Assembly: GCA_019357535.2 (NCBI GenBank)
Contig: CP079955.1
Location: 744,001 to 808,000, forward strand
DNA length: 64,000 nucleotides
Direction: 5' to 3'
Source: Macrococcus sp. 19Msa1099
GTDB lineage: Bacteria > Bacillota > Bacilli > Staphylococcales > Staphylococcaceae
Below, piece after piece: positions 18,553-27,507 of the stretch; position 1 is the stretch's first letter; the number at the start of each line of letters is the position of its first letter. Under the pieces are notes generated by a model. The model was given only the letters and a program-made list of their open reading frames with translations, searched no databases and was not told the DNA's origin. Made by a program: the position numbers and the translations under genes.

Positions 18553-19032
18553 CTATATAATTTCAATTCCCGTTACATGGGCAAGTTTCAAATTTAGTGT
18601 ATCTTCCAGTAAATAGGCATCGACCATCCCGTCATCATATAGACGTTTACCATCTTTAGAAAACTGAACATAAAAATTCGGTAACGCATCTAATTGAATC
18701 TCAGCACTTTCAGTTTCGTTAGTCAGCCTTATACGTGTAGCATCCTGATGAGGCTCAGCATTCCTAATAAATGGTTCGAGGTTCATTAAGAATGTCCCTT
18801 CAAGCAGTTGCTGCTTCTTGTATTTCTTTTCTGAAACAAGTGTCGGAGGCTTTGAACCGCCTTCTAATATCTCTCGATTCCATTCATAATTATCCTGAAA
18901 TGAAATGGTATCATCATCAAGTTTAATCGTTTTCTTGATTGTATCCATCTCAACTTTACGATCATCAAAGATAAAAGTTGAAGGATCCAGTGTAATATTA
19001 AAATTTACTTTTCCCTTAATTTGAATTATCAT
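18553..19032 (-). CDS. Conserved hypothetical protein, YlaL-like by position
   Basis: A 159-residue soluble protein rich in beta-forming and acidic stretches, without signal peptide or membrane helix. Length and place between ylaH and ylaN suggest the YlaL-type protein of Bacillus; the match is from position and size rather than a clear motif, so it is tentative. The ATG at 19032 is preferred because AAAGGGTG lies 6 bases upstream, whereas the ATG seven codons earlier has no ribosome binding site. Confidence 0.7.
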   Translation of the reverse strand: MIIQIKGKVNFNITLDPSTFIFDDRKVEMDTIKKTIKLDDDTISFQDNYEWNREILEGGSKPPTLVSEKKYKKQQLLEGTFLMNLEPFIRNAEPHQDATRIRLTNETESAEIQLDALPNFYVQFSKDGKRLYDDGMVDAYLLEDTLNLKLAHVTGIEII

Positions 19033-19149
19033 CACAATCACCCTTTCAATCATATTATGATATACATTGGTCGATTAGTAAATGCTTGATTTTTAAAGGC
19101 TCGTGCTATAGAATTTTAAAGTATAGAATATGAAATGAGGGAGTATGCT

Positions 19150-19425
19150 ATGCAGGGGAATAATGATTACAAACAAAAGGCATATGACCAGCTTAATCAA
19201 GATGCAGACAAGATTCTGCAGCTGATTAAAGTCCAGATGGATAACTTAACGATGCCTCAATGTCCACTTTATGAGGAAGTTTTAGATACACAGATGTTCG
19301 GGTTAAGCCGTGAAGTTGATTTTGCAGTGAAGATAGGACTTGTGGACGCCGATGAAGGGAAAGCATTACTTGTGACGCTTGAGAAAGAATTATCTAAGCT
19401 CCATGATGCGTTTACCAATATTTAA
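19150..19425 (+). CDS. ylaN: YlaN family protein (UPF0358/DUF1507)
   Basis: A 91-residue helical protein with the family core [15 protein letters not shown] and a C-terminal [12 protein letters not shown]. YlaN is required under iron limitation in B. subtilis and S. aureus; recent work describes it as an Fe(II)-binding protein that acts on Fur. I start at ATG 19150 because TGAGGGAG stands 6 bases before it, while the in-frame ATG at 19135 overlaps that sequence. It is closed by its own terminator just before ftsW. Confidence 0.93.
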   Translation: MQGNNDYKQKAYDQLNQDADKILQLIKVQMDNLTMPQCPLYEEVLDTQMFGLSREVDFAVKIGLVDADEGKALLVTLEKELSKLHDAFTNI

Positions 19426-19456
19426 GTCTAAAGCGCATGCTTTAGACTATTTTTTA
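19425..19456 (+). terminator. Terminator of ylaN
   Basis: A 10-bp perfect stem (AGTCTAAAGC, 19425-19434, with 19439-19448), GCAT loop, then ATTTTTT. It ends 17 bases before the ftsW start, so ftsW may depend on read-through; no separate ftsW promoter is evident in that gap. Confidence 0.85.
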
Positions 19457-19472
19457 GAAATGAGCGGATTTG

Positions 19473-20672
19473 ATGAATTACTTGAAAGAATTTTTTGATT
19501 ATGTTAAGCACAATACTAAATATGTGGATTTTCCGTTGCTGATTACATATGTTGTACTTACGCTTACAGGGCTTGTGATGATCTACAGTGCGAGTATGGT
19601 TGCGGCGACACGTGGGACATTGACCGGTGGTATACCTGTCAATGCAAACTATTTCTATGTTAGACAGTTGTTTGCAATTATCCTTAGCTTCGGTATCGTT
19701 TTTGTAATGACTTATTTTATGTCGATTAATCTGTTGTACAACAAGAGATTACAGCAGTTTGCAATCTTTGGTGTCATGGCGCTACTTATTCTCACCCGAA
19801 TTTTCGGACGTGAGGTCAATGGTGCGAAGAGCTGGCTAAATTTAGGATTTATGCAGCTACAGACTTCTGAGCTGCTGAAGATTGTGGTGATCATCTACCT
19901 GGCATATATCTATAACAAGAAACGTAATCTTGATAAACTGAGTACGGATATCATCGCACCACTAATTCTTGTAGGACTTTGTTCTGGTTTAGTACTGATG
20001 CAGAATGATTTCGGCTCCACAGCACTGATCCTGATGATTGTTGGCAGTATCTTCTTATATTCAGGTATTGCTATTAAGACGGTACTTAAGATGGGGGCAT
20101 TAGTCGCTGTGAGTCTAGCGACCGTTACATTATTTTCTCTAGGCACGGGCCTTACAAACTTTCTCGGTGCCCATCAGAAACAGCGTTTTGAAGTACTTGC
20201 AAATCCCTTCAAAGATGAAAGTGGGGCAGGATATCACCTATCCAACTCACTGCTTGCTATCGGTAATGGGGGATTCTTCGGTAAAGGATTAGGTAACGGG
20301 GTGATGAAGCTTGGGTATCTGCCTGAGCCGCATACCGATTTCATCTTTGCCGTGATTGCTGAAGAACTGGGGCTGCTCGGTGTGATTGTCATCATCAGTC
20401 TGCTCTTTTATATTGTGTTTAAAGGGTTTGTCTATGCAGCAAGCGCGCGTACAATGTTTCATAAGCTGATCTGTGTCGGCGTATCCAGCTATATCGGAAT
20501 CCAGACATTTATTAATCTCGGTGGGATCTCCGGATTAATTCCTTTAACTGGAGTGCCGTTACCATTTTTAAGTTATGGTGGATCGAGTTTGATGAGTTTA
20601 TCTATTGCAATCGGATTACTGCTTATGACATCGAAGGATATTAAGCGAGATAATGAACGAAGAAAAGTATAG
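19473..20672 (+). CDS. ftsW: SEDS peptidoglycan polymerase FtsW
   Basis: A 399-residue protein with about ten membrane helices. It has SEDS hallmarks: MIYSAS in helix 1, VNGAKSWLNLG, the periplasmic PEPHTDFIFAVIAEELG segment, and the C-terminal PFLSYGGSS. I call it FtsW rather than RodA because it stands between ylaN and pyc, the FtsW position in staphylococci. It polymerises septal glycan with the transpeptidase Pbp1 (43958). The ATG at 19473 is chosen over an in-frame TTG directly before it; the ribosome binding site is weak. Confidence 0.92.
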   Translation: MNYLKEFFDYVKHNTKYVDFPLLITYVVLTLTGLVMIYSASMVAATRGTLTGGIPVNANYFYVRQLFAIILSFGIVFVMTYFMSINLLYNKRLQQFAIFGVMALLILTRIFGREVNGAKSWLNLGFMQLQTSELLKIVVIIYLAYIYNKKRNLDKLSTDIIAPLILVGLCSGLVLMQNDFGSTALILMIVGSIFLYSGIAIKTVLKMGALVAVSLATVTLFSLGTGLTNFLGAHQKQRFEVLANPFKDESGAGYHLSNSLLAIGNGGFFGKGLGNGVMKLGYLPEPHTDFIFAVIAEELGLLGVIVIISLLFYIVFKGFVYAASARTMFHKLICVGVSSYIGIQTFINLGGISGLIPLTGVPLPFLSYGGSSLMSLSIAIGLLLMTSKDIKRDNERRKV

Positions 20673-20681
20673 AAATAAATT

Positions 20682-20715
20682 AGAGACTGGATGATTAATG
20701 CCTTTCTCTTTTTTT
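20682..20715 (+). terminator. Weak terminator after ftsW
   Basis: A short imperfect hairpin (AGAGA with TCTCT, plus GG/CC inside) is followed by a seven-T run. The stem is weak, so termination may be partial. Confidence 0.35.
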
Positions 20716-20726
20716 CTACTACCATG

Positions 20727-20740
20727 TGAAAACGGTAACA
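20727..20740 (+). promoter_or_regulatory. cre-like site (CcpA) upstream of pyc
   Basis: TGAAAACGGTAACA fits every fixed position of the Bacillus cre consensus TGWNANCGNTNWCA. It lies 99 bases before the pyc ATG and about 52-57 bases before candidate -10 boxes (TATAAT at 20792 and 20797), upstream of a core promoter rather than within it. CcpA can activate from such positions; the direction of control is not shown by sequence. Confidence 0.6.
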
Positions 20741-20838
20741 ATATGACGAGTTCGTGTCAATTATGGCTAAAAGCAGAATGTTCTTAACAATTATAATATA
20801 ATGTATAAGAAATGAAATGAACTGAGTGGAGGCTGTAT

Positions 20839-23800
20839 ATGAAAACGATTAAGAAATTACTTGTCGCTAACCGTGGTGAAATTGCAATACGTATTTTTAG
20901 GGCTGCTACAGAACTACATATTCCGACTGTTGCAATCTATTCTAAAGAAGACAAAGGTGCACTTCACCGATATAAGGCAGATGAGGCTTATATCATTGAA
21001 GGCGCAAGTCCGTCTGATTGCTATCTTGACATTGAAGCGATTATAGAGACTGCAAAATCATGTGGTGCAAATGCAATTCATCCGGGGTATGGTTTCTTAA
21101 GTGAAAATCAGCAGTTTGCAGTGCGCTGTGCACAAGAGAATATCATCTTCATCGGTCCGGAAGTCCGTCATCTCGATATGTTTGGTGACAAGATAAAAGC
21201 ACGTAATACAGCAATCCAGGCTGGACTTCCGGTGATACCCGGAACAAAGGATGCAATTAAAGGTTTAGATGAAGCGGTGCAGTTTGCACATGATAAGTAT
21301 CCGGTTATGATAAAAGCACTGTCTGGTGGCGGTGGAAAGGGCATGCGTATCGTGCGCAATGCTGAAGAACTGGAAGAAGCCATTTCACGCGCACAATCAG
21401 AGGCAATGAAATCCTTTGGAAGCAGCGAAATTTATATTGAACAGTACATAGATGCGCCGAAGCATATTGAAGTTCAGATCATTGGAGATAAGTTCGGCAA
21501 TATTGTTCATCTCTTTGAACGAGATTGTTCAGTACAACGTCGACACCAGAAAGTAGTTGAAGTTGCGCCATCAGTCGGATTAAGTGATACCGTAAGAATG
21601 AACATCTGCAATGCTGCGGTTGATCTGATGCAGCAGATTTCATATGTCAACGCCGGAACGGTAGAATTTTTAGTTCAGGGAGAGAATTTTTATTTTATAG
21701 AAGTAAACCCGCGTGTTCAAGTAGAACATACGATTACAGAGATGGTCACAGGGATAGATATCGTTAAGTCACAACTACTGATAGCTGATGGGGCAAAGTT
21801 AAGTGATGAACGTATCGCGATTCCACAGCAGCACGAGATTGTGACACACGGCTATGCGATTCAATGTCGAATTACGACAGAAGATCCTGCTAATAACTTT
21901 TTACCGGACACAGGTCGTATCACAGCGTATCGCTCAAGTGGCGGGTTTGGTGTGCGTCTTGACGCAGGTGATGGCTTCCAGGGCGCTGAAATCTCTCCTT
22001 ACTATGATTCACTGCTCGTTAAATTGTCTACGCATGCTCTTACCTTCAAGCAGGCTGAAGAAAAGATGGTACGTTCATTAAAAGAAATGAGGATCCGCGG
22101 TATTAAGACGAACTTACAGTTCCTTCTGAACGTAGTTCAGCACCCTATGTTTACTGCAGGTAATTACAATACGCGTTTCCTGGAACTTTATCCTGAATTA
22201 TTTGACATAGAAGCCCCTAAAGATAGAGGGACGAAGACGTTAGCATATATCGCTGATATTACTGTGAACGGTTTTCCGGGTATTAAAAAGACCGAGAAAC
22301 CTGACTTTGAACTTCCGCTTACCAAGACCTTTAAAGCCACTGGTTTATCAGGAACGAAGCAGCTGCTTGATGAACATGGGCCATCTTATGTCAGCGACTG
22401 GATCAAAGCGCAACAAGAAGTACTGATTACTGATACAACATTTCGAGATGCGCATCAGTCATTGCTGGCAACACGTGTGCGTACTAAAGATATGCTTGCA
22501 ATCGCATCACAGACCAATCATCACCTAATTGATAGCTTCTCATTAGAAATGTGGGGCGGTGCAACATTTGATGTAGCATATAACTTTCTGAAAGAAGATC
22601 CGTGGGAGAGGCTCAGAAAGTTACGAACGGCTGTACCAAACATACTATTTCAAATGCTCTTAAGAGCATCGAATGCTGTCGGTTATAAGAACTATCCAGA
22701 TAACGTTGTGCAGCAGTTCATCCGAGCGGCAAGTGATAATGGTATCGATGTCTTTAGAATATTTGATTCGCTTAACTGGCTCGATCAGATGAAAGTAGCC
22801 AATGAAGCGGTACTGAATGCAGGTAAAATTTCTGAAGGGACCATCTGTTATACCGGCGATATATTAAATCCAAAGCGTTCAGATGTCTATACGCTAGACT
22901 ATTATTTAAAGATGGCTAAAGCGATGGAACGAGAAGGATTCCATATCCTAGCGATAAAAGATATGGCTGGCCTGTTGAAACCTGAAGCAGCTTATATATT
23001 AATTCAGGCATTAAAAGCAGAAGTATCATTACCAATTCATCTGCATACACACGATACGAGTGGTAATGGTATTATGACGTACAATAGAGCAATCGATGCG
23101 GGTGTTGATATTATTGATACAGCGATTTCCAGTATGAGTGGACTGACAAGTCAGCCTTCGTTGAACAGTCTCTATTACAGTTTAGAAGGAAAAGACAGAC
23201 AGGTACGTGCAGATATAGAAGGACTTGAAGCACTTTCACATTACTGGTCAGTGGTGCGCAAGTTCTATCATAACTTCGAAAGTGATATACAGTCACCAAA
23301 CACTGAAATATACCAGCATGAAATGCCAGGAGGACAATACTCGAACATTGAACAGCAGGCGAAAAGCCTAGGTCTTGGCGATCAGTTTGAAGCGGTTAAA
23401 GATATGTATAAAAGAGTGAATATGATGTTCGGTGATATTGTTAAAGTTACACCATCTTCCAAAGTCGTCGGGGACATGGCATTATACATGGTGCAGAACA
23501 ACCTTGATGAACAGACAGTTATAGAACGCGGAGAAAGCCTTGACTTCCCGGATTCCGTCGTATCCTTCTTTAAAGGAGAGATTGGACAACCGTCAAATGG
23601 CTTTCCTGAAAGATTGCAAAACGTCGTATTAAAGGGAAAAGAACCGCTTACTGTACGACCTGGGGAAGCATTAGCACATGTAGATTTCAATGAACTGCAG
23701 CAGACGCTTACAGAACGTTTTCAAGATGTCGCTGAGGAAGATGTCCTCAGTTATGCACTATATCCGAAAGTATTTGAAGTATATAAAGAGACAGAAGCGC

Positions 23801-24261
23801 GATATGGCAATATTTCATTGCTCGACACCCCGACATTCTTCTATGGTATGCGCAAAAGTGAAACTGTAGAAATAGATATCGATGCCGGCAAAACGCTGAT
23901 TGTGAAACTACTGAGCATTGGACATGTGCATGAAGATGGATATCGTACGTTATATTTTGAACTTAACGGGATGCCAAGACAAGTACGTGTGAAAGATAAT
24001 GCGGCTGAAGTAAGTGTCAATACATTACTTAAAGCAGATGCTAAGAATAACAAGCATATTGGAGCGCAGATGCCAGGTACGGTTGGAGAAATTAAAGTGT
24101 CAGCAGGAGCGCACGTTCGTGCGGGTCAAACGTTGATGATTACTGAAGCGATGAAGATGGAGACAAGTGTACAGGCGCCTGTAGATGCGGTGGTGAAACA
24201 CATCCATGTAGCAACTGGAACAGCTATCCAGACAGGCGATTTGTTAGTCGAGTTTGAATAA
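20839..24261 (+). CDS. pyc: Pyruvate carboxylase
   Basis: A 1140-residue single-chain enzyme that makes oxaloacetate from pyruvate, bicarbonate and ATP, refilling the TCA cycle. Domains: biotin carboxylase with ATP-grasp (about 1-450, glycine-rich GGGGKGMR), carboxyltransferase (about 525-800, starting with TDTTFRDAHQS), allosteric/tetramer region, and the biotin carrier at the C terminus with biotinylated Lys1106 in EAMKMET. Acetyl-CoA activation is expected for this class. GTGGAGG precedes the ATG. It is monocistronic, between ftsW and a bidirectional terminator. Confidence 0.97.
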   Translation: MKTIKKLLVANRGEIAIRIFRAATELHIPTVAIYSKEDKGALHRYKADEAYIIEGASPSDCYLDIEAIIETAKSCGANAIHPGYGFLSENQQFAVRCAQENIIFIGPEVRHLDMFGDKIKARNTAIQAGLPVIPGTKDAIKGLDEAVQFAHDKYPVMIKALSGGGGKGMRIVRNAEELEEAISRAQSEAMKSFGSSEIYIEQYIDAPKHIEVQIIGDKFGNIVHLFERDCSVQRRHQKVVEVAPSVGLSDTVRMNICNAAVDLMQQISYVNAGTVEFLVQGENFYFIEVNPRVQVEHTITEMVTGIDIVKSQLLIADGAKLSDERIAIPQQHEIVTHGYAIQCRITTEDPANNFLPDTGRITAYRSSGGFGVRLDAGDGFQGAEISPYYDSLLVKLSTHALTFKQAEEKMVRSLKEMRIRGIKTNLQFLLNVVQHPMFTAGNYNTRFLELYPELFDIEAPKDRGTKTLAYIADITVNGFPGIKKTEKPDFELPLTKTFKATGLSGTKQLLDEHGPSYVSDWIKAQQEVLITDTTFRDAHQSLLATRVRTKDMLAIASQTNHHLIDSFSLEMWGGATFDVAYNFLKEDPWERLRKLRTAVPNILFQMLLRASNAVGYKNYPDNVVQQFIRAASDNGIDVFRIFDSLNWLDQMKVANEAVLNAGKISEGTICYTGDILNPKRSDVYTLDYYLKMAKAMEREGFHILAIKDMAGLLKPEAAYILIQALKAEVSLPIHLHTHDTSGNGIMTYNRAIDAGVDIIDTAISSMSGLTSQPSLNSLYYSLEGKDRQVRADIEGLEALSHYWSVVRKFYHNFESDIQSPNTEIYQHEMPGGQYSNIEQQAKSLGLGDQFEAVKDMYKRVNMMFGDIVKVTPSSKVVGDMALYMVQNNLDEQTVIERGESLDFPDSVVSFFKGEIGQPSNGFPERLQNVVLKGKEPLTVRPGEALAHVDFNELQQTLTERFQDVAEEDVLSYALYPKVFEVYKETEARYGNISLLDTPTFFYGMRKSETVEIDIDAGKTLIVKLLSIGHVHEDGYRTLYFELNGMPRQVRVKDNAAEVSVNTLLKADAKNNKHIGAQMPGTVGEIKVSAGAHVRAGQTLMITEAMKMETSVQAPVDAVVKHIHVATGTAIQTGDLLVEFE

Positions 24262-24269
24262 AATAAAAT

Positions 24270-24307
24270 AAGCGTTGGCAATGATTACATTGCCGACGCT
24301 TGTTTTT
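24270..24307. terminator. Bidirectional terminator between pyc and ctaA
   Basis: A 14-bp stem (AAGCGTTGGCAATG, one G-U pair, loop ATTA) has GTTTTTAT on its right and a T-rich run on the minus strand, so it can stop both converging transcripts. Confidence 0.9.
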
Positions 24308-24319
24308 ATGTGAAATCAT

Positions 24320-25222
24320 TTATTTTGCTCTGCTAATAAGCAGGATAAAGTAACATAACAGGCCAAAGAGTAAAGTTATAAACAAGGCATGGAGTAGCGC
24401 GATGTAGAGATTAACTGCTGTAAATATCGTTAATGCACCAGTTGTTACTTGTAAACAGATTAATATGAAAGCAATCATATAACCGTATTTAATAACACGG
24501 TACTGCGCGTAGTTCTGCATAGCATGAAAGGCAACATAAGTCAGCCATATAAATAGAATGAAAGCAAGCGTTCTATGGCTCATCTGCACCCATTCATAGA
24601 AATTCTGAGGCAGTGTAAACGCACCTTTACGACAGAGCGGCCAGCTGGAGCAGGCGAGGCTTGCTTTCTCATGGCGTACGAGTGCACCACTATAGATAAC
24701 AAAATAGATAAAGCTTGTGAGCCCGATCGTATGACGTCTAAGCTTCGGCTGTAATGTGAGTTTAGTTGCATCAAATTTCTGATCGACTTCAAAGATAAGC
24801 AGTGTAAGTAGAAATACAGCACTGAAGCTAATCAGTGATATTCCGAAGTGAAGCGCAAGTACAAAACCATTCTGCTGCCACATCACTGCCGCCGCACCGA
24901 TCAAAGCCTGTGCAAAGATAAATCCGATGCTCATATAGCAAAGGAACTTTGTTTCTTTCTTATGACCAATATATTTTATGCTGAGTATTACAAGCCATGT
25001 CACAGATAATAATGCGAGACCTGAGACGCCACGGTGAGCAAGCTCAATCAAGGTCTCTTTCGGAATATGAGTCGGAACAAACTTTCCGTGACAAAGTGGC
25101 CAGCTACTACCACAGCCATCTGCAGATCCTGTCTTTGTTACGAGTGCACCACCAATCTGAACAAATAGCATGAGCACGGTCGTAAACAATGATAACCATT
25201 TTAAATTCTTTTCTTTTAACAA
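24320..25222 (-). CDS. ctaA: Haem A synthase
   Basis: A protein of about 300 residues with eight membrane helices that oxidises haem O to haem A. It shows the two-bundle CtaA architecture: each half has paired haem-binding histidines (HRG and ALHFG in the first; SHRTLAF and ALLHALF in the second) and a cysteine pair (CGSSWPLC, ACSSWPLC) as in B. subtilis CtaA. The start is probably the TTG at 25222: it gives MLKEKNLKW and has GAGGTG 6 bases upstream, whereas the GTG at 25231 overlaps that sequence. It is divergent from ctaB. Confidence 0.93.
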   Translation of the reverse strand: MLKEKNLKWLSLFTTVLMLFVQIGGALVTKTGSADGCGSSWPLCHGKFVPTHIPKETLIELAHRGVSGLALLSVTWLVILSIKYIGHKKETKFLCYMSIGFIFAQALIGAAAVMWQQNGFVLALHFGISLISFSAVFLLTLLIFEVDQKFDATKLTLQPKLRRHTIGLTSFIYFVIYSGALVRHEKASLACSSWPLCRKGAFTLPQNFYEWVQMSHRTLAFILFIWLTYVAFHAMQNYAQYRVIKYGYMIAFILICLQVTTGALTIFTAVNLYIALLHALFITLLFGLLCYFILLISRAK

Positions 25223-25286
25223 CAAAAACACCTCTATCTATATTCTTAACATCTATAAATAATGTCATTTTATCTCATTTCTAAAT

Positions 25287-25314
25287 AGTATATACTTAAG
25301 TTATAGTATATCAA
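25287..25314 (-). promoter_or_regulatory. Promoter of ctaA
   Basis: On the minus strand TTGATA and TATACT are 16 bases apart, about 65 bases upstream of the ctaA start. Confidence 0.55.
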
Positions 25315-25329
25315 TCATAGGGATAAGTA

Positions 25330-25417
25330 AATGTGTCACATTCGTGAACAATTGAAATTACTTGTAAAAAAGAAAAATGTCACAATTTAATTTCGAAAAT
25401 GTATAGAAAATGTGACA
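25330..25417. promoter_or_regulatory. Repeated TGTCACA/TGTGACA elements between ctaA and ctaB
   Basis: The heptamer TGTCACA occurs at 25334-25340 and 25378-25384 and inverted (TGTGACA) at 25411-25417. The first copy lies in a near-perfect palindrome AATGTGTCACATT (25330-25342), followed by a related GTGAACA. Centres are 44 and 33 bases apart, roughly whole helical turns. The third copy overlaps the ctaB -35. This looks like an operator array for a respiration regulator, for example of the CRP/FNR, Rex or ResD type; the identity is not determined. Confidence 0.5.
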
Positions 25418-25441
25418 GTTTTCATATATTATTGTTATTAT
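25412..25441 (+). promoter_or_regulatory. Extended -10 promoter of the cta operon
   Basis: GTGACA (25412-25417) and TATTAT (25436-25441) are 18 bases apart; TGT directly before the -10 makes it an extended -10. It lies 31 bases upstream of the ctaB ATG and its -35 overlaps a TGTGACA element. Confidence 0.5.
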
Positions 25442-25471
25442 ATGCGTTAGTATTGTAAAAGGAGGGTGAAA

Positions 25472-26392
25472 ATGCAGAATGAACACATTTTAAAAGGTGT
25501 TAAACCAGTTGAACGGCGTCTGACTTTTAAAGATGTAAAAGCGATTGTGAAGCTTGGACTCGTACAAGGCAATTTAATACCGGCGTTTGCAGGTGCGTTT
25601 ATTGCAATTATGTTAAGCGATCGTTCATTTTTAAGTAGTATACCTGAACTTTTAACGATGCTTTTCGGCACTACACTAATTATGGCAGGAAGTTGTGCAC
25701 TGAATAACTTTTATGACCAGGATATTGACAGTATTATGCCAAGTAAGCAAAATCGACCATCTGTAACCGGTAAAGTTTCTACAGCTTCGATTCTACAGCT
25801 CAGTCTTGTGCTTATGGTCGTCGGAGAAATACTTTTGTTCATGATTAACATCGAGACAGGAATCATCGGATTTCTTGGCATCTTTGGCTATGTTGTCTTA
25901 TATTCAGTCTGGTCTAAACGACATCTTGTGTCCAACACAGTAATAGGAAGTTTTCCAGGTGCGATTCCGCCGCTTGTTGGCTATGCAGCGATTGAACCAT
26001 CTCTTAGCAGCACAGCGTGGATGCTTTTCATCATTATGTTTATATGGCAGCCTGCACATTTCTATGCGCTTGCGATTAAACGTAGTGAAGAATATGCACT
26101 TGCTAGCATACCGATGCTACCTTCAGTTAAAGGGTTTAAACGTACAAGGCTTTCCATGTTGTTTTGGGTGCTGCTTTTGTTACCGACACCATTTTTTATG
26201 CAGGAACTCGGCACGGTATTTATCGTACTTGCTTCGGTACTAAATCTAGGATGGCTGTTATTAGCGATTTCTGGATTTAAATCAAATGTTAAAGAAAATA
26301 AATGGGCAATGACAATGTTTGTTTATTCTTTAAACTATTTGATGATATTTTTTGTTATGATAGTAGTAGTTACATTAATTCAAACGATTTGA
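25472..26392 (+). CDS. ctaB: Haem O synthase (protohaem IX farnesyltransferase)
   Basis: A 306-residue UbiA-type prenyltransferase with about nine membrane helices that farnesylates haem B to haem O. The Mg-diphosphate motif NNFYDQDID is present, followed by the family segment [10 protein letters not shown] and by [10 protein letters not shown] start at ATG 25472 because AAAGGAGGG ends 6 bases before it; an in-frame GTG at 25466 lies too close. First gene of the ctaBCDEF operon; ctaC follows after 31 bases. Confidence 0.94.
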   Translation: MQNEHILKGVKPVERRLTFKDVKAIVKLGLVQGNLIPAFAGAFIAIMLSDRSFLSSIPELLTMLFGTTLIMAGSCALNNFYDQDIDSIMPSKQNRPSVTGKVSTASILQLSLVLMVVGEILLFMINIETGIIGFLGIFGYVVLYSVWSKRHLVSNTVIGSFPGAIPPLVGYAAIEPSLSSTAWMLFIIMFIWQPAHFYALAIKRSEEYALASIPMLPSVKGFKRTRLSMLFWVLLLLPTPFFMQELGTVFIVLASVLNLGWLLLAISGFKSNVKENKWAMTMFVYSLNYLMIFFVMIVVVTLIQTI

Positions 26393-26423
26393 TTATGAAT
26401 GGTGAAAGAGGGGTTAGAATTTA

Positions 26424-27485
26424 ATGAAGAACAATTTAAAAAATGTAAAGCTGATCGGTTTATTTTCATTATTGTTAATGACCTTAGCGGGTTGTGGTAA
26501 AAATGAACTGTCTGCTTTACGTCCTGCAGGGGAAGTTGCAAAGGATCAATTTAATTTAATGATGCTTGCGGTAGGTATTATGGTTTTCGTTATTATTGTA
26601 GTAGTAGTTATCTTTATTTTAGCTGTATTTAAATTCCGTCGCGGCAAAGTCGGTGAAGACTTTGTACCGAAAGATGTTCATGGGAACCATAAGTTAGAAG
26701 TGATCTGGACAACGATTCCAATCATCTTACTTATCATCTTAGCGATACCAACTGTTATGTTAACATTTAAACTAGCAGATACGAAAGCAATGGATAAGGT
26801 TGATGCTAAAGGTAAGAATAAAGAAATGATTGTTGATGTAACTGCAAATCTGTACTGGTGGGAATTTGAGTACCCTAACGAAGGTATCGTAACAAGTCAG
26901 GAACTTGTTGTTCCTACAGATACAAAAGTTTACTTCCGTCTGCATTCAGCTGACGTAAAACACTCATTCTGGATTCCGGCAGTGGGTGGTAAGATGGATA
27001 CAAACGTTGAAAACATCAATAAATTCTACTTAGTGTTTGATGATAAGAAAGCGCAAGACGCGAAAAACATGTTCTACGGAAAATGTGCGGAATTATGCGG
27101 ACCATCTCACGCATTGATGGACTTCAAAGTTAAAACAATGGATAAAGACCAGTTCAAAACTTGGGTATCTGATATGAAAGCTATCAAAAACCCTGTAGCA
27201 ACAACAGATGCTAAAGAGGGCGAAAAAGTATTCAAGCAGTCTTGTCAAGGTTGTCATGCTGTAACACCAACTGGTAAAGGTGCTAAAGGTCCAAACTTAA
27301 CAACATTTGGTGACCGTAACCGCGTTGCTGGTGTTATGGATCATAATGAAGAAAACCTTAAAAAATGGATCAAAGATCCTGAATCAGTAAAACCTGGTAA
27401 CAAAATGACAGGTGCTTACAAAGTTTCAGATAGTGAAATTGATGCGCTAGCTAAATACTTAATGGAACGTAAAGTTGAAAAGTAG
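26424..27485 (+). CDS. ctaC: Cytochrome caa3 oxidase subunit II with fused cytochrome c
   Basis: A 353-residue lipoprotein: signal peptide with lipobox LAGC (Cys24), two membrane helices (about 45-70 and 92-115), and a cupredoxin domain with all CuA ligands (His180, Cys221, Glu223, Cys225, His229, Met232). It ends in a cytochrome c domain with CQGCH (Cys274, Cys277, His278) and a probable axial Met328. The fused haem domain makes this a caa3-type enzyme that accepts electrons directly. GAGGGG lies upstream of the ATG. It forms the oxidase with CtaD, CtaE and CtaF. Confidence 0.97.
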   Translation: MKNNLKNVKLIGLFSLLLMTLAGCGKNELSALRPAGEVAKDQFNLMMLAVGIMVFVIIVVVVIFILAVFKFRRGKVGEDFVPKDVHGNHKLEVIWTTIPIILLIILAIPTVMLTFKLADTKAMDKVDAKGKNKEMIVDVTANLYWWEFEYPNEGIVTSQELVVPTDTKVYFRLHSADVKHSFWIPAVGGKMDTNVENINKFYLVFDDKKAQDAKNMFYGKCAELCGPSHALMDFKVKTMDKDQFKTWVSDMKAIKNPVATTDAKEGEKVFKQSCQGCHAVTPTGKGAKGPNLTTFGDRNRVAGVMDHNEENLKKWIKDPESVKPGNKMTGAYKVSDSEIDALAKYLMERKVEK

Positions 27486-27507
27486 TAAATAAAGGGAGGT
27501 TACACAT

